Assembly (NCBI RefSeq): GCF_021347895.1
Contig: NC_067113.1
Coordinates: forward strand, 43,997,474-44,061,473
Length of the DNA: 64,000 nucleotides
DNA from: Acanthochromis polyacanthus
Lineage: Eukaryota; Chordata; Actinopteri; Pomacentridae
Direction: 5' to 3'
In this document: piece after piece, positions 13,545 to 26,375 of the stretch
How positions within the stretch are numbered: the stretch's first letter is position 1
Layout of the letters: each line of letters begins with the position of its first letter
Notes under the pieces: model-generated
Databases searched by the model: none
Told to the model about the DNA's origin: nothing
The model's input: only the letters and a program-made list of their open reading frames with translations
Position numbers and translations under genes: made by a program

Positions 13545-14158
13545 TCAGAGAGCGCCAAGGTTCTTCATTCCCCCATATGGCATTGTCAGAAATGCAGCAT
13601 TTGTTTATTAGTTATTGATGATCACAAATTACGTCAAAATAGAATGTGGGCATTTATTATAGATATAACCACAGACAAAATGACTTTGCACTGAGAATGG
13701 GTGTGTGTTGTGTATGTGTACGTTATTTAAGTATACCAAATTGTGTGACCTAAATATGGAGTGGGCGGCGGGAATTGATGGGACTCAGAAACACCCCCAT
13801 AATTTAATCAATTGTTCCTTGTATTATTTCCATCGAATAAGTCCTGATAAGTAGGATTGCAATCATGTGATCATCAGCAGACAGCTGACGTAGTGCTCAC
13901 TTGTCGTCATAGTTACAGTGACACCGCGCTGCTATCTCGTAATGATTCAGAAATATTTAAGAAATCCATGGATCCAAACTGTAAGCCGCATCACCTCCAA
14001 AATCAAATCACTTGGTGCTTGTGTCACTTCTTTCCTTCCCTGAAAATTTCATCCAAATCCGTTAGTCTGTTTTTGAGTAATGTTGATCGCAGACAGACAG
14101 ACGGACAAAAGTACGCCGATTGTCACATAACTCTGCTGCATTCCTTGGCAGAGTAATA
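13545..14158 (+). repeat. Dispersed repeat with CCAAGG-type inverted ends, copy A
   Basis: The left end has AGAGCGCCAAGG and the right end has CCTTGGCAGAGTAATAA, so the element closes with short inverted repeats. The interior is collinear with copies at 16550-16815 and 29394-29955. Shared landmarks are CCTAAATATG, GGAATTGATGG and the tail TCATCCAAATCCGTTAGTCT followed by an AGACAGAC run. A 99-residue frame (13857-14156) is preserved in copy C. Superfamily is not assigned. Confidence 0.6.
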
Positions 14159-14159
14159 A

Positions 14160-15825
14160 TTTTAAGAAGCAGAAGCAAGAGGCTGGAAGTGTGACCCAAC
14201 ATTGGTCAGTTTTCGTACTATCACATGATGTCGGTCAGGTCAAAACAAATACGTCAAACTGAGTGATGTTTATCAAAAGATCTTCATCTGAAACAAAAAA
14301 TATATAAGACTTGTTAGGTACCACGGATGCAGAGCGCTGTTGAAATATCTAAATGACAGCAGAACTGTGGAGCGTTGGCTGTAAAAAGTTCCTGAACTTC
14401 TGCGCAGATGTGAACACCAGCAGATGAAAGCATTGTACCCGACATGAAAAATCCCAGTAATTATTAACTTGGCAGCCGCATTAATGCTGCAGTGTGAATA
14501 GACCCTCATTAACCTCCACTGGACTGCATAAGAGAGCAAATACAAGAGTGTGGTCATGGCACTGTATTATATCAATTGCAAAAGAATGGCCTCTGAATAA
14601 TGCATTTATGCCCATCCTTTTTCCTATTTGGATGCTGGAAAGCTATCAGCTTCGCACCAGCTTGTGCGGTGATCTGTGAAGCAGATTTTAACTCGATTAG
14701 ACTGTTTACTCTTTGAAGTCCGTGAGGAAAGTAAAGAATAGAGGAACGAAGAAGAGGAAGATGAGGAATTCACTGTCGGAGCTGCATCATCTCAAACCCT
14801 CTACAAGGCAGCTGGCATTAGAGTTTCTGAGGAGGGAGAGATTTGTAAAACATGGACATTACAACAATGGCTGGAGCATAATCTGCCCAATCCCATTACT
14901 TGCTAGAACCATCCACAGAGAGACACACACACATAGATGAAAGGAAGGGATCTGTCACTGTGTGAGAGAGAGATGTGGGATGGAGGGAGGAAAACAGGAA
15001 GAAGGAGGGAATTCTGCACAGAGAAAGTGACCGACTTAGGGGAGTGGTTTCAGGCGTGTTCGTGAAGGCAAACAATGGCAGAACTTCAGTAACCTCAGCG
15101 GCAAAACACGAGAAGTTTACAAGCTGTATACAGGTCGGCGTAAAACACACAGAGGCAGTTCAACAGACACGCTGTTTTGAGGAAAGTACACCAAGACTGC
15201 ATGCAGCAAGTTATTGATTTTCTTCTTGAGTGAAGCTCAGAAGCTCAACAGTGGCTCAAGTCATGGTCCCTGGAGGATGGATCTTACAGACTTACATGCT
15301 CCTTTTACCTCACAATTTATCATCATCTGGTGTAAGCAGCTAAAAATGTCCAGTATTTGGATTTATTCGCACAGTTTTAGAAGCGCTACCTCCAAAATTA
15401 GAATGGTATAGCCATCAGCCCCAGCTGTACTTTGTGTCTAATGCTATTAAGCAAATGATGCCATGTGGGCAAGCTCAATTAAAAGAGCAACATGCTAAAC
15501 ATCTGTTTTCAAAAGTGTAAGAGTTAAATTAGATTAAAGCCTGTTTAAAGGCAATGGTTCAGTCTTCAGCCGAAGTAAAAATGTGTCTCCCAGTTCTATA
15601 TATAAATGAACGGAAAAGGATTTTTGGTCCAACTGCGCCATTAAGGCCCTATTTAACTGAGGAAGTGCAACAGCAAACACCAAGAGGTTGGTGTGCAGCG
15701 AACAGCAGCAGCCTCGTGTCACCGCCTCTGAAATCAGCCTTCACATGGCCGCAGGGGTGTAATGAACTGAAGCTTTTCATATAATATAAAGCTGCTGTGA
15801 TCAACAGGCAGCACTTCCTCCTCTT
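14160..15825. other. No gene recognised
   Basis: Noncoding. A purine-rich, GA-repeat-like patch runs from about 14715 to 15010 with a short CACACA stretch near 14925. I see no transposon end or coding exon. Confidence 0.5.
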
Positions 15826-15829
15826 TTAA

Positions 15830-16490
15830 AGGTCCCATATTGTGCAGCATTTCATTTCATTGAATAATGAAAGTCTCACATGTTTCCAGAATGTGTCTTT
15901 CAATTTTTCAGCTCAACCTGCTGCAAAAATAACCATCTTACAACTATACAATACTGCATAGCTTCTGATTTTAACCTTGTGTCAGACTGTTTTAATGTCT
16001 GTAGTTTTCAGTGCAGCTGAACCGTCTATTCCCCTTCAGGAAAAAAACTCTCTCTGCATCTGTGGTTAACAGCATAAAACAAATCAGTAACTACACACTA
16101 GTTGACAATAAGTATACAAGACCAACACTTTCTGTTGCTACTTTCTCTATGTGAAATGTTGCAGAATTTTTCAGCACAACTGTTGTTTTTAATTTATTGT
16201 GGGTGTAAAATCAATATTTTAGAGGTGCAGAGTGACTGCGGTTTAACATGTAGTCTTAATGGGCTGCGTTTCAGACACAATTTCATACTTGTTGTTTTGT
16301 CTGAAAACAGAAACAGAAAAATCTGCCAAAAAAGAACATCTAAAATGCAGTATATGTGAGCACAGGGAGCAGGAGAGAAGCAAACAGATAAACAGCCAGA
16401 TAAACACTGGCTGAGTAACACCAGCAGTAAAAAACCTCCTCTTACTTTCACAGTGTTTATTTCACACCTTCAACTTTTTAGGACTAACAC
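15830..16490 (+). mobile_element. TTAAAGGTCCCAT-type element (T2/Kolobok-like), right end lost
   Basis: The left end is TTAA (15826-15829) followed by AGGTCCCATATTGTG. The interior aligns with the element at 49606-50645, including CTCTCTGCATCTG and GGAGCAGGAGAGAAG. The right end is missing or merged with the next repeat near 16490. No coding capacity is visible. Confidence 0.5.
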
Positions 16491-16549
16491 TGGTTAAAAC
16501 GGAATAAAAATAATTCATCCACTGGAACCTTTACAGCACCAGTTAAATA

Positions 16550-16815
16550 ACATGGAAAGCACTTAGAGAGTGCAGTGCTCTGCCAAGGCTGCTCAGTCCT
16601 TGTATCAAATGAAATCTTGAAAAAAAACTTGTGGCAGAACTCACAGCAACATAGAATGTGGCCATTTAAAATAGATGTACACACAAACAAAAAGACCTTG
16701 TGCTGAGCACAGCCGTGTACATGTATATGTTATGTACAGATACCGAATCACATGACCTAAATATGTAGCGGGTGGCAGGAATTGATGGTACTCGGAAACA
16801 CCCCCACAATTTATT
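16550..16815 (+). repeat. Dispersed repeat with CCAAGG-type ends, copy B (truncated)
   Basis: It starts GTGCTCTGCCAAGGCTGCTC and follows copies A and C through GACCTAAATATGTAG and AACACCCCCACAATTTATT. It then stops, lacking the ATCCGTTAGTCT tail and the closing CCTTGGCAGAG. Confidence 0.6.
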
Positions 16816-16829
16816 CTTTGTTCACATTA

Positions 16830-18110
16830 GACACTGAACTGCTTTTCAGTTGGGTAAATAATTAATTTGTCCTGGTAAACAGGAGTACATGCTCTGAAAC
16901 TGTGATTTGAGATCAGGTGTGATGGTTCAGGACTGAGTTTTGCTTTACATAATGCGGAGTTCAACATCTCACACTGCACTGCAGCATATAGGAGTACAGC
17001 ACATCTTGTTTTCTTGCAGATTAGGCTCAGTGCTTTCCATAATGATAAGAAGTAGGCAGCACCACCTACAAAAGGTCACATTTAGTGGGCTGACCTTCAT
17101 TATTACATACTTCAAAGAGTCTGCTCCCTGACTGTAAACATGTAGTGAGTTATTGTAAAGGAGAATTCTTGTTTTGTTTTGTTTTTTAGCTCACACAAGC
17201 TGTAAATAGCTAATAAATATTGAAAACCATGTTGTTAATGTTTTGTTTTGCTAGAATGTTATTTTACAGGGGAACATGGTTAAACCCCCTTGTCTTATAT
17301 AGCCTATATATTAGTGCCAAATGGAAAAAAGTGTCAAAAATAACTCTAAAATACCAAAACATGTGGTCCCACTGAATTAACTTTAATCATCTTCAGCTGT
17401 AAAAGGGACAAAATTAAGTCAACACATTTTACTCAGTAGTTTATTAATTGAGCCCATAGGTGTCTGTGTCACATATGTATGTATATATATATATATATAT
17501 ATATAATATGCATTGGTTTCAGTGGAGGCTTTAGTGCTCACTGCTAAATTGCTGAAACTAGTATTTTCCAAAGTAGCCTCTCTTAATGAGGACATCTTCT
17601 ATCTGTGAAAGGCAGTTCTTAATGTATTTTGTCTTCAGTTATATTTTGCTAATATTTTGCCAAAAACTGAAAATGACTATCTTCTTGCTTGCATTGTTTT
17701 GAAGCTTGTGGTTGTAAATGTCACAACGTGTAAGTTGTTAATCAAAGTTATCCTATATTCATATTGTTGCTTCATTTCATTCTAAAGAAGCTGACTGGAC
17801 TCTCATATCTAGTATTTTACTGGTAGCCAGTACTTATGGAGAGCTCTGTGAGTCTGTGTTACATTATTCTGTGGCCTACATGGAAGTGCATCTCCATCCA
17901 TAACAGGATTAACTACTAGTGAGAGGGTCAGAAGTTGTGTATTCAAGTATTAGTCCCCTCCCAGGAATGTTGGAGTGTTGACAACCAGGGGTGAAGAGGA
18001 AACCGAAATGATCTGAGTCAGTAGCTCAGAGGAATGAAACATCACACCGACTGTTTTAAGATTTTGGGTCCAATCATCAATTTCCATCCTGAATATCTTT
18101 TGTTTTTTTC
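16830..18110. other. No gene recognised; TA microsatellite
   Basis: AT-rich noncoding DNA with a (TA)n tract at 17482-17505. No open frame of note. Confidence 0.5.
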
Positions 18111-18115
18111 CTTAA

Positions 18116-18629
18116 GGGTCCCATGTGGGGAAAATCCATTTTTATTCTGTTTCAGGGGTGTTATAAACATGGGGGTGTAAAGTAAAAGCTGTTAAGATGT
18201 GGAGACATTTTTCTGCCATTCATCAAGCTCCCTCCACAGCCTCGCAACTGGGATTTCTGTTGCACTGTTCCAACTGAGGAACAAATAGTTGTCAAACTTT
18301 GCATAATCCTGTCTCCTCACAGTCAGCCAGGTTTCTAGAGCTGCTTCTGCTAACTCTAAAATGTCTCAGCCAAGAGCAAAAAACACCAAATGTTCTGCTA
18401 TTGACTGCAAGAGTGAACACAAGAATCTTCATGCACTCCCAACATCTGAGGAACTAAAGACCAAGTAAATTACTTTTATCTTTGATGGCAGTGTCACCGC
18501 AACGACAGGAAAATCCTTAGTGTTAGCACCTAATCCTTAGGTGTTTTGGTGCGAGCTATCGCGCGATTTCGTAACGAGATTTGCTTTCTAGCTCCTGACC
18601 CCAGGTTGGAAAAAAAACGAAGTTCCCCT
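18116..18629 (+). mobile_element. TTAA-flanked T2/Kolobok-like element carrying a THAP-finger relic
   Basis: TTAA lies at both edges (18112-18115 and 18630-18633). The left end reads TTAAGGGTCCCATG. The right end, read inward on the other strand, is TTAAAGGGGAACTTCG, matching the TTAAAGGRR signature of T2/Kolobok elements. The ends are only partly complementary, so decay or a chance TTAA is possible. The interior carries a THAP-like coding fragment (18361-18549). THAP domains occur in P-element and Kolobok transposases, which fits the end structure. Confidence 0.45.
18361..18549 (+). pseudogene. THAP-type zinc finger fragment with a premature stop
   Basis: From ATG 18361 the frame reads 35 codons. 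It has a C-x4-C pair (KCSAIDCKSEH) followed by LHALPTSEELKTK, the beginning of a THAP C2CH zinc finger. The next codon, where the family normally has the conserved tryptophan, is TAA (18466-18468). The same frame continues past the stop with ITFIFDG and a TTGKSLV segment that still resembles the family, then the C-H pair is lost. THAP fingers are DNA-binding domains of transposases and host regulators. This copy cannot give a folded domain and is a relic. Confidence 0.5.
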
Positions 18630-18634
18630 TTAAT

Positions 18635-19888
18635 GCAGCCAACATCTGCGGCCAAACTCCAAAGATGGAGTTTAAAAGCTGCTCTAAGACTTCTCCCATT
18701 ACACTAAGCACAGGTTGCAGCTTTCATGACCTGACTTTATTTTTCATAAACCAGATTCAACATCCCAAGAGAAAATTTGCGAGCTCCTACAGATTAGACA
18801 CACAAGTAGTGAAAGTCAGTGGGCTGTTTAACCACCGACGTTAATACAGCTTCACACCTATCTGTCTGAGTGTTACCTTTTACTATCCCATTAACAAAGG
18901 AGCTCACAACAACAATATGAAACATATTCTTGTGTGTGGGTGGGGAAGTCTGCTTTGGAGTGTTCACCCCACTAATAAGAAAGGTTTACGACGATATGGG
19001 ACACCGGAGGCAGACGGGAACCAAGACTTTGTATTTCACTGTAGATCTTCTAGTTTGATACTATTGTCAGATTAAAATGTAGTACACAAAGACGTGAGTG
19101 TGTGGCACTGCGTGGGAGCACAGGAACAAACTTTAGACCTCCAACACATCAATTGTATTGTCACCCTAGCAAGCTTTCTTCAGGTGAATGTAAGATGAAG
19201 GCAAAAGGTCATTATCAGAAGCAGTGTCGAGGTAGAAAGTAATGCATTAGCATTTCCTAGAAAGGATGCAGTGCTGTACATTCAATGTGATAATGCAAGA
19301 GGAACAACTTTACAGGGCAAGGTTCTGATTTTAATTTGTGTTCTTAAGTGCTCTATTGTAAGATTTATATAAGTGCACAATTCATGATGTTTCATTTGAT
19401 GCAGTAGTACACATGCTTCTACTCCAATCATACAGCCCTTAATGATAATTACAGTCTTGAAAGAGTATTTAAACTCTTACTGAGGGACTGAAAGAATAAA
19501 AAAAATAAATGCATTAATTGAAGGGAAGCTGATGGAGCAATCAATTCTGCTGTAATTACGATTAAAAACACAGTACAAGAATGTTTTATATTAACGAATG
19601 AAAATCACAGACAAAATAAATGTTTTTTATTTTAGGAAACACTCTCTCCAACTACTATCCTTCCTTTGCAATGCAGTTTCATGCCAAAATGTATAACCGT
19701 GATGTTGGTCCAAAGTGCAAATCATATTAGTTTCACAATAAAAGCTGCAAAATTGTGATATGCCCGCATTGTTTTGGGCCAATTCTCTTCTATTTGTTTG
19801 CATTAATGTAACAGAACTCATGAGTTTCTGTCGTTTTTCACATGAAAAGAGCAACAAAGTCGGCATATGAGGGGCGGCAATATCCAAA
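18635..19888. other. No gene recognised
   Basis: AT-rich noncoding sequence. No repeat end, RNA gene or coding frame could be supported. Confidence 0.5.
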
Positions 19889-19889
19889 C

Positions 19890-20135
19890 ACAGGTTTTTT
19901 CACATAGCCGACTGCACCTTGAGGCCTATGCTGAACCATTTCTACGTTTTTCTACATTGTCTGCCACTGTTTACGTACTGTTTTCAATCATTTTCAGACC
20001 ATGTTTGGATTCTAATAGTTAAGTTTAGGCACAAACTTCTTGGTTAGGTTTAGGAAAAGATCATGACTTGGGATAAAATACACTAAAACAGACACTAACC
20101 AACAAACTCCAGTTGTTTTCTAGGTTGCTAGGTTG
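19890..20135 (+). repeat. Common teleost dispersed repeat fragment
   Basis: Contains TGGTTAGGTTTAGGAAAAGA followed by ATCATGACTTGG, a phrase I recognise as recurring in many fish genomes. No ends or coding frame are visible and the family is not assigned. Confidence 0.35.
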
Positions 20136-21465
20136 AGTCCAGCCACAATAATACTCCAATATATATGTACATCTTTTGATTTTATAGCCTACAATAATAG
20201 CTTTCCCACTCTGGACCAATACAGATTTGACATGTTTTGGTGTGTGACTGGGAGGCCCTTTTTATTTCTTAGCCTTTTTCCAACATTGTCTCTCATACTT
20301 TGTTCCACACTTAGACTATTAATGTTCTCCATTCATTTTCTCAATTTTAAACATGAACTGTTAATTGACACAGCTTTCATAGCATCCTCATCAAAAACTG
20401 TTCCCCTCTCTTTCCTCTCTGTATCATTATGAAATTGGTGACTCACTCTAACTGCCAATCCTTGTAAAATGACATTATTTTAATGAAGAAATGTAATACC
20501 TTATCTTTTCTTAAATAAAGTCTAATCTTTTTCCTGCTTTCATTAAACTCTGATGTCTCCAACACTTTGCATAATACATTTTACTGATGCATTTTTGTGG
20601 CTTTTTCACAACATGTGTGTAGCTAAGCTTTTACGAAAAAACACATTTACAATTGTAATGGTGCTAACAAGAACGAGACAGGTCATTACTTACCAGATTT
20701 CATCGTGCTACGTTGAATTTCAATGTATTTCTAATCTGAATATCTTTTCTCTCCATCTGTCTAAACATCATTAGGCACTTCTTCAGTTCTGCATTTTTAT
20801 ATTGTTGTATATTTTTGCTTTGTTGTCCACACTGTGCATTAAAGCATTAAGATTTTAATGTATGCCCCTAACATATGGTTAAATGTAAAACATATGCATG
20901 TTGTTTGTTCAGGATTAAGACAAACTTTATCAAAAGAAATCCAGCAATTAAGGACACTTTATGAAGGAAAGTATAGCACCCAGCAAAAACCTATAAATTC
21001 TTTGCAATCAAGATTTTTTTTTTGGTATGTTTTTATTTATTTTTTATTTTTTCCTTGACTGAAATCCTTCTCCTCTGCTTCACTCAGATGTGCAGACTTT
21101 AACTTAAACATAACAATTTGACTTTTGAAGCTTTTGAGGCCGTGAACCGTCTGCGAGGAAGTGCTTGATGTTTCACTCAGGCCAAGAAAGTCCTTTTAAC
21201 CTCAAAGGTATCGGCTCGCCTGCCTGACCTGAATTTGCCATTTGATGCCCCCTGCTGTGCTCTGGGATAAACATTTTAAGGTTATGGCTTTTTCTTTGCA
21301 GGCCACTGTGTTCTCACATCTTTTACCAAGAAACTTTGTAACTTCTTTATTGCTTTCTTCGCTGTACTGCTGCCGAAATAGATCAACTACACACTATTGT
21401 TTTAGTTGGACTACATCTGCATTGTCACTACATAGCTGATGGCCGGTCCAGAGTGAAACATTGTG
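20136..21465. other. No gene recognised
   Basis: AT-rich noncoding DNA. Short open frames are unrelated to known domains. A T-rich patch lies at about 21012-21055. Confidence 0.5.
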
Positions 21466-21740
21466 ACACATACTGGATGGATTAGCCATGAAATACTGTA
21501 AAGACATCTATGTTCCCCAGATGTTATATTCTAGTGAATTCTGTGATACCGTGTGAAATATCTCAGCAATTTTTGGATGGAGTGCCATCTTATTTGGTAT
21601 GTGCAGTATGCCCATATACCCAAATTATGAATCCGTTTTCTTTTGACCAACTCATACTGACTTTCTTCATCACTTGATATTAACTTTAGCACTATTATCA
21701 GCTCAGAATTTCAGTTAATTCAATTAGTTTTTCCACCATG
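21466..21740 (+). repeat. Common teleost dispersed repeat fragment
   Basis: GGATGGATTAGCCATGAAAT and the nearby AAATATCTCAGCAATTTTTG resemble a widely dispersed fish repeat. No transposon ends are seen. Confidence 0.35.
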
Positions 21741-23850
21741 AAGCTCTAAAAACTAACAACATTCCATCAGCTTAACTGGACTTTATGCAGTTTAACAAGT
21801 GACAACAGGTAGCAAACGTAACTTGCAAAAATAGTCTACAAAATAATGTCCTATCACTGCAAAAGTGACTTAAAGCTGCATTCTTTCCAGAAGCAAGCCA
21901 GTGGTGAGACTTTTGGTAGCAAAAAAAGCCTGACTTAATAGAAGTAAAAGTAGCACGACTGACCAGATGTAGACTGTGGGTATAAGCCTGCCTCTGGCCA
22001 CTACTCTACCACTATCTACCATTACTGTTTTTAAATCCCCATCACAGCAGCAATCAACAAAACTTCTGTGCTAGCAATGCATCACACTGAAAGAAGTTTT
22101 TCCAAGGATATGAAACATGGAGTAAGGCCAGCCCAGCTAGTAGTTTTTTGGATGAATTATCTATTTTAATGACTGAATCAGGGATGTCCTGAGTCTGTTC
22201 CCAAGATCAGGTCGGGGCCAATCACAGAAGTTTTTAACTCATCAGTATTGGCTTAAACCTCTGCCTGATTCATTGTTTACATCCGTTGTCATGCGGCATT
22301 ATGAATAAAAAAGTCCCATAAACCATCCTCATCACTGAGACTTTCATACATTGATCCAGTTTATCCCCACTTAGTTTTACATTTGCTAACTTCTCTAGGG
22401 TCAGTCAGCTCGATAGAAGTTTTTGTCACGGTGCTCCTTTACTCCCTTACGGCTATGTCCTTGTCAACTTGAAAGTGCCCTCTCTAAATAATGCTCTTGT
22501 ATTTAACAGTAAGAGGCTCCACCTAAAGGCACAACCAGGTACTACAGGTAATCTGCAGTACTTCAAGTGGGGCATTTGGATGTTGGCAGACACTAAATAT
22601 TAAATAACTTGGATTAGGTTGGAAACAAAAATTTGAATGGGATGTCCCTAACTAAAACAGTTCCCTTGTCTTAGCTCTGCCCAATGAATTTTGTGATTGA
22701 TTTAAAGAAATACAAACATCCTATCATTTTTCCTCAAAAGAAGAACAATAATTATGTGCAGCCAGTGGCTATGTCAGACTAATAAGAAGAAAACTCAACT
22801 TCTCACTTCATTTATTGCCTTAGTCAACTTTTTCATCATGAGTTTATGGTGTCAATTGGTAGTTTTAGGTTTGCCTTGATATAGCATGATGTTTATTTTG
22901 CAAATGGTGGTTTTATTTATAGTAAAATAGACTTCATTGCATAGCTACCTAGCGATTAACAAGTCACTACAGTCTGGGTGTACAAAGTGTCTCTGGCTTC
23001 TCAGATCGACTGATTTAAAAACTGGTCCACAAACCAATTTGTGATGTCAGCGCCGCTACCTTTGTCTTTTATGTACTAGCATGCGTGTTACCATGGTGAC
23101 ATTAGCGTTTAGCCCCAAGCACTGTGAAGCAAATGCCAAGCTTCTTGCTGCAGAGCCTCCAGACTCTTAGTGTTTTACAGCAAGTTAGATAAAAGTTTCA
23201 CGATAGCAAGGAACATCGCAGCAGTCAAATGAGCTGAGAGCGTGTGGCTATCTTCCTCACTAAAACTCAAAATGGACATGCAAGTAGCTCGGAGCTGCCA
23301 TTAGCATTCCACTCTAAAATCAATTGAAGTGTGTATTACAGTATGCTTCCTCCTCCATCTGAACACTCCTCACACACTGGCTGTCTTTATAGATAATAGA
23401 AGCCATGATGTTTCCCCTCCCTGTCTAATGGTATTCTGTGAGAAGTTGTGGTTTTGCCTCAGACAACTCCCCAGCTCCCAATAAAACTCCTGACCAAGCA
23501 AGACCTAATTACACTGTAGCTGCTCTGCTCCCTCTGGAGACTCTGACTCCGATGTGTATCCTCCGAGTGCATGTATGTGTGTTAGAAGGCACTGCGCCGG
23601 GCTCTTAATAACTATTCACGGCTGGTGTTTCTCAAGGTCTTACATACTTTTGGCTTGCGTGCGTGTGATGGTAGCTGTCATAGAAGCCCCCTATGAGTCA
23701 GCACAAGCATAAAGTCTCCTTTTCCTGCTGCTATGTGGGCTAAATCCACCAGAAGCTAGTCCCACTGTGATTAATGATGTCAGATTAAATATCGCACCCA
23801 AACACTGACATCCTAACTTCTGCCTCCGCTGACCTCTCGAACGCAGCACT
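21741..23850. other. No gene recognised
   Basis: Noncoding sequence with no long open frame. CpG is slightly raised around 23040-23300, without promoter-like clustering I would call. Confidence 0.5.
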
Positions 23851-23864
23851 ATTCTTCACTCTCT

Positions 23865-24135
23865 CGCTCTGTTCTTGTTAACCTCCCCTCTCGCTTTTAC
23901 ACCATCAATTCTCATTCCTCTTTGTTTTATAATCACTGCTTTGCATTGTCCCTCCAATTCCTTCTCCTTGCCCCTCTCTTTCATTTGTCCTCTTCTATCT
24001 TGTCCATCTTTACTGACTCTTGTTTATCTCTCCGTCCTTCCTCTCTATCTTAGTCTATCTCTTTCTCTTTGTGTCCACATTTCCTTTCATCTTTCCCTTT
24101 TTCCTCTTCTCTCGCCCAACTCCTCCCTTCTCTAA
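23865..24135 (+). repeat. Polypyrimidine (CT-rich) tract
   Basis: About 270 bp of mostly C and T on the plus strand. It is open in translation because it lacks purine-rich stop codons, not because it codes. Tracts of this type can adopt triplex DNA. Confidence 0.7.
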
Positions 24136-24583
24136 TTGACCAGAGTTGAGAAAAGAAAAGAAAAAACTCCCATTTACACCCTCACAGACTTTCTGAAAAA
24201 TGAGTAGCTTAGACGAAAATGTCAAACCCAGTGTTGTATATAATTTGCATCACGTCGTCCTACATGCCATTACAAGCTGACTCATCTTTGTCTGATGCAA
24301 AAGTTCAAATAGTTAAGTTGTTTTGCCAATCCTCAAAGTGTCATTAAGCCTATTAATGACCTTCAAAGTAAGAAAAAATGGCATTTAAAGGGAAGCAGAA
24401 TACTGACAAGCGGTTTGATGTGGGAATACATACGCATGAGTCTGAGTAAGTGGATGCAAATGAAGCAGTTGCACTTTTATGGCTTTTTTTTTGACAACAA
24501 CATGTGGAGATAGAAGCACAAATAGTAAGAAATGATAAACAGAAAACCAGCCTGTTCTGAGTTCTTTTGACTTGTTCACTCAA

Positions 24584-24720
24584 TGAGGAAAGCTGCAAAA
24601 CTTCCCTGAGTAGAGCCTTTAATCAGAGCAGAGCTGTCACACTGAAAACATGAAGAAATGTCTGATGTAACAAGCAAAGATCGAGCTGTAATAGTTTATT
24701 ACTGACATGTGAAGTAGTAG
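24584..24720 (+). repeat. Diverged direct repeat, copy 1 (partner at 27396-27530)
   Basis: Shares an ordered series of blocks with 27396-27530: AAAACTTCCCTGAG, CCTTTAATC, CTGAAAACATGAAG and GAGCTGTAAT. Both copies sit a few hundred bases after a CT-rich tract. The origin is unclear. Confidence 0.45.
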
Positions 24721-24764
24721 CTTAATTCAGTAGTCATATGAAGCTGATCCTCTAAACCCCTTAA

Positions 24765-25450
24765 CCTCTGGGCAGGTTTGAAAGGCAAGTTAACCTTTAG
24801 ACTTTCTTTGGGTCATTGAAGTAATCATGCTTGACATGGAATTCTGAACCAAAGCTAGGCTTCAGTTGCTAAAAATAATACATAACCAAATTCTGTAAAA
24901 GACACAAGGGGACGTCCTCCTTGGTGCAGCTGATACGCCACGACTGAACTGTAGCTAGCAATCATGTGACAAAAATTCAAGAACTCCTCGACTGAACTGC
25001 AGGCAGTGTTTTCACCCGACTAAAAGATGAGTGTGGAAACAAATTGAAAATGTGAAACAGTTAAATGTCTGTAGTATTTCTATTTCTATTGTTTTTAGGG
25101 CAATTAGAAAAAAAATCAATACTGACGTTAAGTTAAATTCCATTTTGAAAGGGACACAAGATGGGACCTTTAAGCAAACAGAGAAGGCATTTAGGTTCAG
25201 CAATTTTTGGTGTCTTTTGTAATTCTTATTATTTTTTTGCATTTCATGAGGTGGATCAACATTGCGATATTAGCGTTATATTTGCCCTGCTTTCTAAATA
25301 TAAGCCTCATTGAAAAATCATACTGACTGACCCCTATTTAAAAAATAAATAAATAAATAAATAAAATAAATGAATAAAGAAAAAAAAAAAGATAATCATA
25401 TATGAATTATATATGAAAATAATATTGGACAATGAGCAAAAAAGAGCAAC

Positions 25451-25503
<53 letters not shown>

Positions 25504-25565
25504 AGAAAATAATAAAAACAATAAAATGTTAATGATGTATTTCTGCAACAGTGGGTTTTACAGGG
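24765..25565 (-). mobile_element. TTAA-flanked piggyBac-like non-autonomous element
   Basis: TTAA is present at both edges (24761-24764 and 25566-25569). Read from the right on the minus strand it begins CCCTGTAAAACCC, matching the start of the element at 31093 (CCCTCTGAACCCC). The left edge, CCTCTGGGCAGG, matches that element's far end. A TTAA target with CCC-type ends is the piggyBac pattern. The interior holds the shared CTGAACTGCAGGCAG block plus A-rich and (TA)n tracts, and no coding frame. Confidence 0.5.
25454..25500. repeat. (TA)n microsatellite
   Basis: 47 bp of perfect TA alternation inside the TTAA element. A TAAA/A-rich run at 25341-25390 lies just upstream. Confidence 0.95.
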
Positions 25566-25909
25566 TTAAAAGTAAGGGAGAATATTGAGATCATCTTTAT
25601 GTAAAAAAGACAATTGATTGTGGAACATGAGTCATGGTTTCAAATTAAAAGGCAAATGGAGCTTCAGCAAAGTGAGAAAATAAGTAAGTGCAGCATTGGC
25701 GCTTCCCTCTCCAGCCCTCCTATTTACATTCTTCACAGAGCGATTCCTGCTGTCTTAACTCCAACTTCAGCCTCTTTGTTGTGAGGACCATCCAGAGTCT
25801 CCTCACTTACACACTGTACTGCCAAGTGTCAGCCCTCACAAGCATAACTAAACAGCCCCATATACACATGAGACGAGTGGAACCATTTTCACTGCTCAGT
25901 AGTAGTTTT

Positions 25910-26064
<155 letters not shown>

Positions 26065-26080
26065 CTTGTGCTTGTGCCTG

Positions 26081-26316
26081 CTATACAGGTGGGGACTTTG
26101 ACCTGACTATTTGCTATAAAGGTGGGGACCTAAAATGAGGTCCCCACGGGTGGCAACACCGTTTTCTTGGCCATATTGTTGTTAATAAAAAAGTAAAAGT
26201 GCAAAAACGTTTGTTTAGGGTTAGGTATTGATTTGGTGATGGTTAAGGTTAGGATTAGGGTATGGGTTAGGAGTTAGATATGAATGGGAGTCAATGGTAA
26301 GTCCCCACCGGTATAG
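26081..26316. mobile_element. Small inverted-repeat element (MITE-like) between TG tracts
   Basis: The ends are CTATACAGGTGGGGACTT and, read inward from the right, CTATACCGGTGGGGACTT, giving an 18-bp terminal inverted repeat with one mismatch. A second, internal hairpin is centred on GTGGGGACC / GGTCCCCAC (about 26121-26144). The 236-bp element has no coding capacity. Its middle (26215-26277) contains degenerate TTAGGG-like units. No clear target duplication is readable because TG repeats flank it. Confidence 0.6.
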
Positions 26317-26317
26317 A

Positions 26318-26320
<3 letters not shown>

Positions 26321-26373
<53 letters not shown>
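26321..26373. repeat. (TG)26 microsatellite
   Basis: 53 bp of perfect TG directly downstream of the MITE-like element. It may once have been continuous with the (TG)72 tract. Confidence 0.95.

Positions 26374-26375
<2 letters not shown>

Noticed and set aside
23875..24135. 86-codon open frame, Leu/Ser/Pro-rich, resembling membrane segments
   Set aside because: Arises from a CT-rich tract. Hydrophobicity is a by-product of pyrimidine codons.
26215..26277. Interstitial telomere sequence
   Set aside because: TTAGGG-like units are few and degenerate and lie inside a dispersed inverted-repeat element, so they are not a chromosome-fusion scar. Kept only as a note.
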